In this document: piece after piece, positions 42,733 to 50,414 of the stretch
Position numbering within the stretch: position 1 is the stretch's first letter
Layout: every line of letters begins with the position of its first letter
Virus record (IMG/VR): IMGVR_UViG_3300049489_000477
Location: 1 to 64,000 of that record
DNA: 64,000 nucleotides
Source: a virus
Strand: one strand, 5' to 3'
Notes under the pieces: model-generated
What the model was told of the DNA's origin: nothing
Seen by the model: the letters and a program-made list of their open reading frames with translations, nothing else
The model's database searches: none
Position numbers and translations under genes: made by a program

Positions 42733-44406
42733 TTACTCGCTAGATGGACTTGATAGGCTTGATGGACTTGTTGAGCTTGACGAATTACTCGAACTTGAGG
42801 AACTGGATGAGCTTGATGTGCTGGATGGGCTTGGTGAACTGGATGACTGTGACGATGATGTGTTGCTTGAGTCACTTGAATCGCTTGAGTCGCTTGAGTC
42901 ACTTGATGACGAATTACTGGATGAACTATCGGAAGATGAACTCAAAGATGCGCTGCTAAACGATCTGGAATACGAAGAAGAAGATGTAAGTGTCGAATCA
43001 GAACTTGATGAATTTGTTGAGTTTGAAGAATCAGAACTGAATGAACGCGAGAAGCTACTTTCAGAATTTGTCGATACGCTAGATGGTGACGATGCTGTTG
43101 AAGACGATGAATCGCTGCTTTGCGATGTCTGTGAAATCTCATTTGAACTTGATGAGCTATTCGATGAGCTACTTTCAGAGCTACTGGATGAGCTTGTTGA
43201 TGAGCTACTGGATGAGCTACTTGATGTACTGCTTGACGAATTCGATGAGCGTGAACTGAAGCTTGATTCGGATGAAAGACTTGAATCTGAAGATTCTGAT
43301 TGCGATGATTGATCTGCACATTCGCAGCAATTGCCGTTGTGGAAGAAATCGACTCCGATTTCAATTCCACCATCTTTTTCTTGTATGGTTATGCCACGAC
43401 CCTCTTCGAAAGATTTCAAGAAATATGAGGCTATTTGGCGACCATATATTTTGGAGTTTTCATAGGGTTCTAGCGTGCTTCCACCGATGATACTTACTTG
43501 ATTCTTAAAATGTTCTTGTGGTGCATCTTCAAGTAGATATTCCCATCCTACTAACTTGATAGAGGATTGTGTATATTCATAATTTATTTCGTTAAGACCA
43601 AATTCGTTGTCAATTTTGTCTGATGCACCGAATGATTTTACTAAGAATATACTTCCATATGCCCATTCATATCGTGAACCCACGGAATATGGCTTACCAG
43701 CCTTATCAACCGCATTTGTATATCCAACACCAACACTGTTTGTGCTAAATGTTTCCCATGATCCATCAAACCATGTATCGTAGTGGGTCGGTATATCTGA
43801 TACGACCGATATTCCGCTTCCGTTCTTAACAACAAGCAACTCAATTGCTCGTAATTCAACTTGTGAATCACGCTGATTGATGAAAATTGTTTGCGTTTGG
43901 TTAGAATTTTTTGGGACAACAAAGCCAGCGTTATATGGGGCTACAGTGTTATCTGCTGTATTTACGGTAACACCACGATTGAGAGATTTTTTAGGAATGA
44001 CATTCGCAAAAAGAAATGATGTTTCGCAATCCTTTACCAATTCTGAGAAAAAACTAGGCTTATATTGGCGAACTTCTGGATTAAAATATAGAAACTCTTC
44101 TGTTGGATCTTGTGGTGAGCCTATAAAAATAGGAACTGGTGTGAATGTTTCTTTTCCGTTGCTTTTAAAACCACGATGATTGGCAATAGACTTTAACTGC
44201 GTGCCGGGAATGGTCGCATCTTTACTTTCATCAATTTTTAAAAGAGACTCTAGTAATTTTTTGGCATTGGTATCTTCAACATGTGCGTTAATGAACTCGA
44301 TGTTTATTTCTGGATAGACTTTCGTTGTGGTATACGGTAAATCTTTGACCGCATCTGGATTGGCATCTTTATATGGTATGGTTCGTGGTTTGTTGAATAA
44401 TGCCAT
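42733..44406 (-). CDS. Virion-type protein with long serine-rich tail
   Basis: 557 residues. Residues 1-362 form a mixed domain (PEINIEFINAHVEDTNAK, ETSFLFANVIPKKSL, RQIASYFLKSFEEG, GITIQEKDGGIEIGVDFF) ending with CCECA. The last 190 residues are dominated by serine with Asp, Asn, Thr and Pro, longer than the tail of the downstream protein. The start overlaps the upstream stop as TAATG. Low-complexity serine stretches are found in linker regions of surface proteins and might be O-glycosylated, which would connect with the sugar genes; this is inference. Confidence 0.6.
   Translation of the reverse strand: MALFNKPRTIPYKDANPDAVKDLPYTTTKVYPEINIEFINAHVEDTNAKKLLESLLKIDESKDATIPGTQLKSIANHRGFKSNGKETFTPVPIFIGSPQDPTEEFLYFNPEVRQYKPSFFSELVKDCETSFLFANVIPKKSLNRGVTVNTADNTVAPYNAGFVVPKNSNQTQTIFINQRDSQVELRAIELLVVKNGSGISVVSDIPTHYDTWFDGSWETFSTNSVGVGYTNAVDKAGKPYSVGSRYEWAYGSIFLVKSFGASDKIDNEFGLNEINYEYTQSSIKLVGWEYLLEDAPQEHFKNQVSIIGGSTLEPYENSKIYGRQIASYFLKSFEEGRGITIQEKDGGIEIGVDFFHNGNCCECADQSSQSESSDSSLSSESSFSSRSSNSSSSTSSSSSSSSSTSSSSSSESSSSNSSSSSNEISQTSQSSDSSSSTASSPSSVSTNSESSFSRSFSSDSSNSTNSSSSDSTLTSSSSYSRSFSSASLSSSSDSSSSNSSSSDSSDSSDSSDSSNTSSSQSSSSPSPSSTSSSSSSSSSSNSSSSTSPSSLSSPSSE
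42736..43311 (-). repeat. Long serine-rich region with alternating serine codons
   Basis: About 190 codons in which TCN and AGY serine codons frequently alternate (TCA-AGC, TCC-AGC), giving a loose hexamer repeat GCTTGA/GATGAGCT on the plus strand. Confidence 0.8.
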
Positions 44407-44684
44407 TAGGTTTCTTTGTTAAGTAGCTGCTCCGCTTTTTCCTTTGGAATGTCTATCTTGAAATAGAATGGTAACTTCTCTACATCTGATAAGTCTAAGC
44501 CAACATCAATCCGAGAAACGAATTCTTCACCCAATCTTTCATGAACGAGTGATGTAATCTTTGAACGGAGGTAGTGTAGGCTATCGGCAGTAAAATACTT
44601 TGATTCATCAACATACTTGTTGACTACTTCAGTAATGCACTTTTCTACAACGGCTTGTGAGGCTGAATCTAGTTTATTATCCAT
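44406..44684 (-). CDS. Hypothetical protein
   Basis: 92 residues, helical N-terminus (AVVEKCITEVVNKYVDES) and a charged C-terminus. AAGGA is seven bases before the ATG; the stop overlaps the serine-tail gene start. No family recognised. Position suggests that it is expressed with the virion genes. Confidence 0.55.
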   Translation of the reverse strand: MDNKLDSASQAVVEKCITEVVNKYVDESKYFTADSLHYLRSKITSLVHERLGEEFVSRIDVGLDLSDVEKLPFYFKIDIPKEKAEQLLNKET

Positions 44685-44707
44685 GAGTTATCCTTTACTC
44701 TATTATA

Positions 44708-45964
44708 CTACGGACTACCCAAAGCCGCGTCCAATTTTGATTCTAAATCTTCCCCACCAGCGTCCCCACCAGCATCGGCTTCTGGGGCTGCTCCTGCGTC
44801 TGCACCAGCGTCCGCGCCACCTTCGGCACCAGCTTCTGGAGCGGCTTCACCACCAGGCGGCATTTCGGCTCCCGTATCCAATGCTTCGTCGCTTGGGGCT
44901 GCATCTGGTGCGGCTTCTCCACCAGCAGCATCGGCTTCTGGCTCTTCTTCAACTTTTATAGTAGCGAACACACCATTTCTATCTGTCGAACTTTCCAAAT
45001 ATCCAGCAGCCATGGCACGGTATACGGAACTGCGGAGATAATCTTGATTGTCTTTGTTTTCTTTTATAAATTCATCAACGGATTTTGGTGTCTTAACATA
45101 CAGCTTATTGAACGGGATCATATCGTTGTCTGATTTATCAAAAAACTTCAAAGTCAACATGTTTGGGGTTATGGATTCTCTTTCAGCGAAATTGACTTTT
45201 ATGCTTTGAACGAAATCCAACGCATCCATGTTGTCAACCCAATTCTCACCAAAACGCTGGGTTACGAACGAGTCTATTTTACTAAATGCATTCTTTAACA
45301 AGTTAGGATCGCTATCATCGATTTTCTGCATTTCGTTTGTGTTTTTATCTAAATGATAGATTGGTATTCTTGAGTTGAAAAGAACGATATTCTTCTCTCT
45401 TTTATTTAACAAATCGTATTCTGCTCGTAGGTCTTTACCCTTGGTCAAGTATGATTCGTATTGTTCTGGTGTTAGTCTGAAAATAAGCTTATCAACAGGT
45501 AGACCGGCTTTTCTTTCAGCATCACTCATCAATTGACCGGGATCAATACCCGCATTATTGAAACGGAATTTAGCTAATCTAATGTTGTTTGGATTGGTTA
45601 AACCATAATCGGTTTCTGGGGTACCGACATCGGTAAACATTTCTTGTATTTTGCTCTCGTCAGATCCACCAGCATCACTACCAACCATTATAGTGTCACC
45701 AGTGCCTGGTACTTGCTCTTCGCCACCAGCATCAGGTTCATTCAAAGCGGCTTCTGCGTCTGGACTTGTTGGTGCTGCATCTGGTGCGTCTGCTGGATCG
45801 GCGGCGGGATCGGCTGGTTTAGCAGGGTCCGCTGCGGCTGGATCTTCACCAGCTTTATCTTGACCCAACGAAGGATCGTCTAAAATATCATCTAATTTAG
45901 CATCAGCATCTTCATTTATACCGAATATCGTTTTTAGGCTCTCACGGAGCAGATTACCAGCCAT
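44708..45964 (-). CDS. Virion-type protein with Asp/Ala/Pro-rich ends
   Basis: 418 residues. The N-terminus (residues about 35-95) is rich in Ala, Asp and Pro (DPAAADPAKPADPAADP), the central domain (about 105-345) is ordered, with PDSV-type helices and KLIFRLTPEQYESYLTKG, and the C-terminal 70 residues are again Glu/Ala/Gly/Pro-rich. This composition is similar to disordered segments in phage prohead core and structural proteins. A late promoter precedes it and GAGG lies nine bases before the ATG. The function is unknown. Confidence 0.55.
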   Translation of the reverse strand: MAGNLLRESLKTIFGINEDADAKLDDILDDPSLGQDKAGEDPAAADPAKPADPAADPADAPDAAPTSPDAEAALNEPDAGGEEQVPGTGDTIMVGSDAGGSDESKIQEMFTDVGTPETDYGLTNPNNIRLAKFRFNNAGIDPGQLMSDAERKAGLPVDKLIFRLTPEQYESYLTKGKDLRAEYDLLNKREKNIVLFNSRIPIYHLDKNTNEMQKIDDSDPNLLKNAFSKIDSFVTQRFGENWVDNMDALDFVQSIKVNFAERESITPNMLTLKFFDKSDNDMIPFNKLYVKTPKSVDEFIKENKDNQDYLRSSVYRAMAAGYLESSTDRNGVFATIKVEEEPEADAAGGEAAPDAAPSDEALDTGAEMPPGGEAAPEAGAEGGADAGADAGAAPEADAGGDAGGEDLESKLDAALGSP

Positions 45965-45966
45965 AG

Positions 45967-46005
45967 TAATACCTCATAAGCATATTTATATAACTTTAGG
46001 TATTA
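45967..46005 (-). promoter_or_regulatory. Late promoter within an inverted repeat that covers the ribosome binding site
   Basis: TATAAATA (45983-45990) lies inside a loop between perfect 8-bp arms TAATACCT and AGGTATTA; the downstream arm contains the AGG of the ribosome binding site. Late transcripts would start about 45977 and lack the upstream arm, so the site would be free. Read-through transcripts would fold and hide it. Confidence 0.55.
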
Positions 46006-46218
46006 GCCCTTTATTACTTGTTTTGCATTTACTGGTCTAAAAGGACAATTTGTGCAATTCGTCACATGCATGTTTTTTACAGCATAGGCTTCACAATTCA
46101 CATATTTTGGATCTTGATGATATGTATTGTTACATGTACAACCAGCATATCCCATTCCGACTCGATGTGGACATGGATATTTGCTTACTATTTCGTCGTA
46201 CTTTTCTTGAGGGGTCAT
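46003..46218 (-). CDS. Small cysteine-rich protein
   Basis: 71 residues with eight cysteines in ordered spacing: CPH, CTC, CEAY and CTNC with a His in the first and middle part. The pairs (C-x-C and C-x2-C) could bind zinc. No further domain is visible. It is coupled to the tube-fold gene through TAATG. Family not recognised. Confidence 0.55.
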   Translation of the reverse strand: MTPQEKYDEIVSKYPCPHRVGMGYAGCTCNNTYHQDPKYVNCEAYAVKNMHVTNCTNCPFRPVNAKQVIKG

Positions 46219-46877
46219 TATACTCTATTATACACGGTCTTGTATTCGTCAGCCATGACGAAACTGGTATAAATCCAGTTAACAGTTATAAAAGCTTTAT
46301 TTGGATCGGCAGAATCCATTTTTATAGAGCTAACCGACTGTGGGTGCATGCCTTCGAATTTTATTTCAACGGTCTTGTCACGATTGTTGTCCAATAGCAA
46401 TAGGTGACCATCGGTATAAAATGATCTGTTGTATCTATGAGCCGTATATTGCATGATGGCTTCTGGATTCGCTGCTGCAACCAACCAGTAATAGAAAAAT
46501 CTTGGTATAAAGAAGTTTTCATCGACTTGCAGCGTTGTGGTCAGAGCATCGAACTTCATTTTACCATTGGCAAACTTGACATCGGCTGTTGAGAACAAAC
46601 CAAGTGATGCTGCATCAATGGAGCAACCCGGTATATCAATAGACTTTAAAAATAATGCTAAATTTTTAACATCATTGTTCGCTTCGATGTATGCGTCCTT
46701 ATTATTGAACTTCGCATAATCGTCGGGTCTTGGACCAAGCGCATTTAAGCACTTGGTATTAAACTTTGACATTAAAAAACTTACAGGAATATTGTCTAGA
46801 ACGAATACGAAGTTGTTCGTATGAAATTCATTGAGTATGACTTCACTGTTATAGACTATGTTGCAGCAAGATGCCAT
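46218..46877 (-). CDS. Tail-tube-fold protein, baseplate or tube-associated
   Basis: 219 residues. The pattern NFVFVLDNIP, LKSIDIPGCSID, LTTTLQVDENFFI and a final FITVNWIYTSF matches the beta fold of tail tube and tube-initiator proteins (T4 gp19/gp54-like), with the IPG segment before a Leu-rich strand. It is clearly different from the two gp19-like proteins at 54414 and 55042. GAGG lies ten bases before the ATG. Baseplate placement is inferred from the neighbouring hub and wedge genes. Confidence 0.5.
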   Translation of the reverse strand: MASCCNIVYNSEVILNEFHTNNFVFVLDNIPVSFLMSKFNTKCLNALGPRPDDYAKFNNKDAYIEANNDVKNLALFLKSIDIPGCSIDAASLGLFSTADVKFANGKMKFDALTTTLQVDENFFIPRFFYYWLVAAANPEAIMQYTAHRYNRSFYTDGHLLLLDNNRDKTVEIKFEGMHPQSVSSIKMDSADPNKAFITVNWIYTSFVMADEYKTVYNRV

Positions 46878-46879
46878 GT

Positions 46880-47299
46880 TTAGACCTCATCATCCAAAAT
46901 ACGGAAATGCTTTATTGACTTGGAAACTGCTTGATAATTAGGAGCCGGTGAACCCGATGTGCCGGATGTTCCCGTTGTTCCAGGTGTTCCAGAAGTGCCA
47001 GAGGTGCAGACTGTGCTACTTTCTGGGACTGTATTTGTAAGTGATATATCCACTTTGTACAACCCCACAGGGTAGTTCTCATCCGTTTGCAGTCGATAAA
47101 GATACCACCCGATGCGATCTGCGCAAGGCGTCATTGGACAGTCAACGAAAAGGTTTCCGCATGGCTCATAAATCTTGATCCATGCCAAATCAGCTACTCT
47201 ATAGTCGTTCAACGACATAGGAACTGTTCTATCAACATATGGGCGATTGCTGACTTCGAATGTTATGGAATCGCCGCGTCTAAAGTCTGCATCTGGCAT
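46880..47299 (-). CDS. Small virion protein with collagen-like GTSG repeat
   Basis: 139 residues. The N-terminal 100 form a compact domain with aromatic residues (GWYLYRLQTDENYPVGLYKVDISL); residues about 96-116 (CTSGTSGTPGTTGTSGTSG) are a collagen-like low-complexity stretch, and the rest is short. AAGGA is eight bases before the ATG. This could be a baseplate or fibre-attachment protein; family not recognised. Confidence 0.55.
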   Translation of the reverse strand: MPDADFRRGDSITFEVSNRPYVDRTVPMSLNDYRVADLAWIKIYEPCGNLFVDCPMTPCADRIGWYLYRLQTDENYPVGLYKVDISLTNTVPESSTVCTSGTSGTPGTTGTSGTSGSPAPNYQAVSKSIKHFRILDDEV

Positions 47300-47301
47300 G
47301 T

Positions 47302-47568
47302 TTATTTCCTTATTCCGTCACCGTATATATAAAGCTCAACAATTGATGATGGGACGATACGAATATCATCAATTCTTGGGGGCATGAATCTCTGACAACC
47401 AGATAAGCCTGGGGTTGGGGTTGGGTTTCCCGAGGGGCTTGCTGATACGCCTGGTATTTCAGAAGCACATGGATAGGTATAATCTGTACGATGAATATCA
47501 CCTTGTGGTGTACCGCTATCGTCGGTCACCACATCCCATTCGTCCCAATTGAATCTCTGTATAGGCAA
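47302..47568 (-). CDS. Small hypothetical baseplate-region protein
   Basis: 88 residues from a TTG start, which has AAGGA eight bases ahead. The sequence has a Pro/Ser/Gly-rich centre (GVSASPSGNPTPTPGLSG) and a beta-like C-terminus (PPRIDDIRIVPSSIVEL). It ends two bases before the next gene's ATG. Family not recognised. Confidence 0.5.
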   Translation of the reverse strand: MPIQRFNWDEWDVVTDDSGTPQGDIHRTDYTYPCASEIPGVSASPSGNPTPTPGLSGCQRFMPPRIDDIRIVPSSIVELYIYGDGIRK

Positions 47569-47580
47569 AGTTAATCCTTA

Positions 47581-48999
47581 TTAGCTTTCTAAGTCTTCTG
47601 GTTCATTCGTTCCCGTAATGGTATTTATATTTTTAACTGTATTTGTCGGATCTTTAATATCCACAAATCCATCATTTATAAATGTAATTGACGAATAACA
47701 GCTATTAATGAGGAATGTATCAACAACTTCCCATGTTATCCATGCGCCCGAAAACATCTTATCATTCGCATCTTGGTTGTCATCGGATCCTCCGTTAAAT
47801 ATCAATTCGGCTCGTTCTCCGACTTGTCTACCTTCAAATATAGGGGTCATTGCCTTGCAATTTATTCCAGCTTTTAAAAGAATTTTACCGTAGTAGTTTT
47901 TCATTTCATTTTTTATTAAAAGTTCGCCCTCTTTTTTATTCCATGGCGCGGTTAAAAAGGAACTCCATTGGTTTCCGTAGCTGTGTTGATTAGCCACAAA
48001 TTTATTGAGTCCTTTGTATCTTTTTATAAAATCCTTGACATCGGAATTCACATATTCATTATCTTCAATGTAATCAAATAATACATTTGTCGTGCCGCTC
48101 ATATCAAGTGATTCTTTTGCATCGTAGTAGTTAAATGAAAAACTATTTATGACATCGGTTACATTGTATCTTTCATTTTGCGTCGATGATAATTTACTGA
48201 CTTCTTGATATGTATTTGAATACAGTCTAAATTTTTGTGAATCGTCTACGAACGAAAAAATTGGTTTTAGTTGTAAGACCGCTTTATCTTTATCTGGTTT
48301 TGAACTCATGTTAAATACATAATTCGAATATTTTTTCTTCTCCGACAAAGCGTATTTGTTGCAGAAATTAGCAACTTTCATGAGATTCCAACCAGGAACA
48401 TAGAAGTTAATATTGTCTTTTACGCTATCTTCAATTTCCACATCGTACCATGTGTCGAAATTCTTTATTTGCTTAATACAATCTTTTACGATATCTGTAA
48501 GGCGTAATTTTGGTGTATTATATGCATCGATTGGATATGTTTTATATAGCTGTTGGGCGAGCAAAAAATTGAATATTGGAAATTCTACGAGTTTTATGAT
48601 AAGTGACTTATTTCTATTGGCTGATTCACCGTATGATGTATTTTCTTCGGTTATCTTGAGTATTCTAAAAATAAGTATCTTTTCTTTTGATGTAGATCCC
48701 GATACATTGCTCTTGTATGCAATCGCCACCAATTCATTACCAGTAAGCGGTGCAACTGATCGCCAACCAAGCGGATCGGTGACATTCATGTCAGCAATAC
48801 GGAACATACCATCAAGAGAATCGTAAATTGAAAATGACTCAACAAATTCTGATATTTGATTTTTAAAGCATTTTTCTATAATAGCTTCTGGACCTTCTTG
48901 AATAGATTTTTCTGTGAATCGAGTAACACCGATACGACGATCACATGTGTATGATAATTTTTGTGCGCTATTCTGATCTAGTGCTGGATTATCTGTCAT
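47581..48999 (-). CDS. Baseplate hub protein, gp27-like
   Basis: 472 residues. An early segment (FSIYDSLDGMFRIADMNVTD, then PLGWRSVAPLTGNELVAI) has the pattern of the first domain of gp27/VgrG-type hub proteins, in which a strand pair is followed by lP..GNE. Later parts have PGWNLMKVANFCNKYA and a long beta body. The length (T4 gp27 is 391) is larger. It lies directly after the gp53-like gene and overlaps its end by 11 bases. Position next to tube cap, wedge and tape measure supports the hub. Family assignment is by pattern only. Confidence 0.55.
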   Translation of the reverse strand: MTDNPALDQNSAQKLSYTCDRRIGVTRFTEKSIQEGPEAIIEKCFKNQISEFVESFSIYDSLDGMFRIADMNVTDPLGWRSVAPLTGNELVAIAYKSNVSGSTSKEKILIFRILKITEENTSYGESANRNKSLIIKLVEFPIFNFLLAQQLYKTYPIDAYNTPKLRLTDIVKDCIKQIKNFDTWYDVEIEDSVKDNINFYVPGWNLMKVANFCNKYALSEKKKYSNYVFNMSSKPDKDKAVLQLKPIFSFVDDSQKFRLYSNTYQEVSKLSSTQNERYNVTDVINSFSFNYYDAKESLDMSGTTNVLFDYIEDNEYVNSDVKDFIKRYKGLNKFVANQHSYGNQWSSFLTAPWNKKEGELLIKNEMKNYYGKILLKAGINCKAMTPIFEGRQVGERAELIFNGGSDDNQDANDKMFSGAWITWEVVDTFLINSCYSSITFINDGFVDIKDPTNTVKNINTITGTNEPEDLES

Positions 49000-49372
49000 T
49001 TGTTATCTCGTTATCTTTTGCGTTTTTAAATCTACTTAGCGTAAACAATAATGAGAAGAGATATGTAGGTCTTAAGATATTAATACTTTCGTTATTGTCG
49101 CGCACATCGTCTAAAAAGTCAAATGGATCTTCTGCATCATTTACCAGTGGTATTATCCACCACAATTTTGGATCATCATAAAACTTTTTAGCAATTCCAT
49201 CCAAAGTATCTGTTTTTACTGGTCGGTACACAACATAAGAATCTGATTTATATAACTCTGGAATAACAATAACTCTAAATGAATTCCATATGTCTAAAAT
49301 ATTATAATTGTCATCATCAGTTATTTCAGGAAATAGATTTATAAAGCTTCGTTGTGAAAATTGCTGTATCAT
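48989..49372 (-). CDS. 53: Baseplate wedge protein, gp53-like
   Basis: 127 residues, shorter than T4 gp53 (196). The core (VYRPVKTDTLDGIAKKFYDD then PKLWWIIPLVNDAEDPFDF) is the LysM-like segment of gp53 homologues, in which DTLxxIAxxxY and LWWIIxxxN are the hallmark. gp53 joins the wedges of the baseplate. No strong ribosome binding site is seen. It lies three bases after the tube cap gene. Confidence 0.75.
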   Translation of the reverse strand: MIQQFSQRSFINLFPEITDDDNYNILDIWNSFRVIVIPELYKSDSYVVYRPVKTDTLDGIAKKFYDDPKLWWIIPLVNDAEDPFDFLDDVRDNNESINILRPTYLFSLLFTLSRFKNAKDNEITNDR

Positions 49373-49375
49373 ATA

Positions 49376-50413
49376 TTAACTTTCAAATTGTGAATATGTT
49401 GTTTGTGACGAAGACATAATACTATTGAAGCTATTATAAATCTTTTCGAAATCGTCCTTGAACATTCTTTCGCCTGATCTGAAAGACATGCTTACTTTTG
49501 CAACGGAAGGAAATGCCCTGGTTTCGATCTTTGCAGATGGTTCAGATCCCCGTAATATGTTAAATTGGCTGGTTTCTGATGCGGTAGCGTTGTACCAAGG
49601 ACCATCGTATGTAACGGTAAAACCCATACAGTGACAATTTGTGTATGAATATAAGCCAGATTGGTGGTATATGTTGAACAAACATGGCGGCTTTAATGTA
49701 TATTGGCGTGCCGTCAGTGAACCTTGTTCTGTAACTGCTTGCGCGGCTTCACCAAGTGCCGCAGTACCTTCTTCTATGATGCTTCCACCCTCTGTATTTG
49801 AGTATCTTTTTGGATATGTTAGCGACACCAATCCCATGATTGGCTTATATATGTCTCGTAAAAAATTGTTATTTGTGAAAAGTTCAAAATTTATGGTGAC
49901 TGTTTGATATTCTGTGTCTGCGTATGTATATTGGTAATCGGTACGACGAGTTGACGGAACTGCGAAATCGTCGCCGCCTTTAAAATATGTTACCGCATTC
50001 TGTGCCAGTGCCCCATAAACCGCTATAGTTTCTGGTGCTTTGTTAATGGCATTATAGAAAAAATCCAGTGGTCCTTTTCCGCCAGGATTCCATGTGTGCT
50101 TTCCTTCTATAGTTGGTTGGTTCTTCAAAAGAATTCTAAATTTACCTTCAAATTTTGACGGACCAGAGCCGCCGCCATAATCCAGTTTTACCTTCGGTAT
50201 TGGACCCGAATTGTCGGTAGTTACTTTCACTGGCTGATAATTAAATGCATGTAATACTACTTCGTTAAGGAATGCATCTGATGCTGGGGACGATGGGTTT
50301 GTGTTTGGTGCCTTTATAAATGGATTATTTTTTGCATCAACTTGGGTTGGTGTTCTCGTCAAACCAAAATCACTTAATGCTTCTGTTGTTGGTAACTTTA
50401 TTTCGTCGGTCAT
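49376..50413 (-). CDS. Baseplate tail tube cap protein, gp48-like
   Basis: 345 residues. After a proline-rich N-terminus, the body reads TVTINFELFTNNNFLRDIY, then LVSLTYPKRYS, PPCLFNIYHQSGLYSYTNCH, CMGFTVTYDGPWYN and FPSVAKVSMSFRSGERMF. This order of strands (P..f.i, c....v.y.g, fPs...vs.sfr) resembles T4 gp48, the cap that starts the tail tube. T4 gp48 is 364 residues. Position between the tape measure and gp53-like gene supports it. Sequence similarity is low, so gp54 is a possible alternative. Confidence 0.55.
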   Translation of the reverse strand: MTDEIKLPTTEALSDFGLTRTPTQVDAKNNPFIKAPNTNPSSPASDAFLNEVVLHAFNYQPVKVTTDNSGPIPKVKLDYGGGSGPSKFEGKFRILLKNQPTIEGKHTWNPGGKGPLDFFYNAINKAPETIAVYGALAQNAVTYFKGGDDFAVPSTRRTDYQYTYADTEYQTVTINFELFTNNNFLRDIYKPIMGLVSLTYPKRYSNTEGGSIIEEGTAALGEAAQAVTEQGSLTARQYTLKPPCLFNIYHQSGLYSYTNCHCMGFTVTYDGPWYNATASETSQFNILRGSEPSAKIETRAFPSVAKVSMSFRSGERMFKDDFEKIYNSFNSIMSSSQTTYSQFES

Positions 50414-50414
50414 A

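Noticed and set aside
42704-43312. Plus-strand frame of 202 codons, rich in Leu, Asp and Glu
   Set aside because: It is the complement of the serine-rich tail; its composition is dictated by GATGAGCTT-type repeats, and it has no ribosome binding site.
47632-47639. TATAAATA on the minus strand near the end of the hub gene
   Set aside because: It is 63 bases from the next start codon, unlike the other sites, and lies within coding sequence; probably chance.
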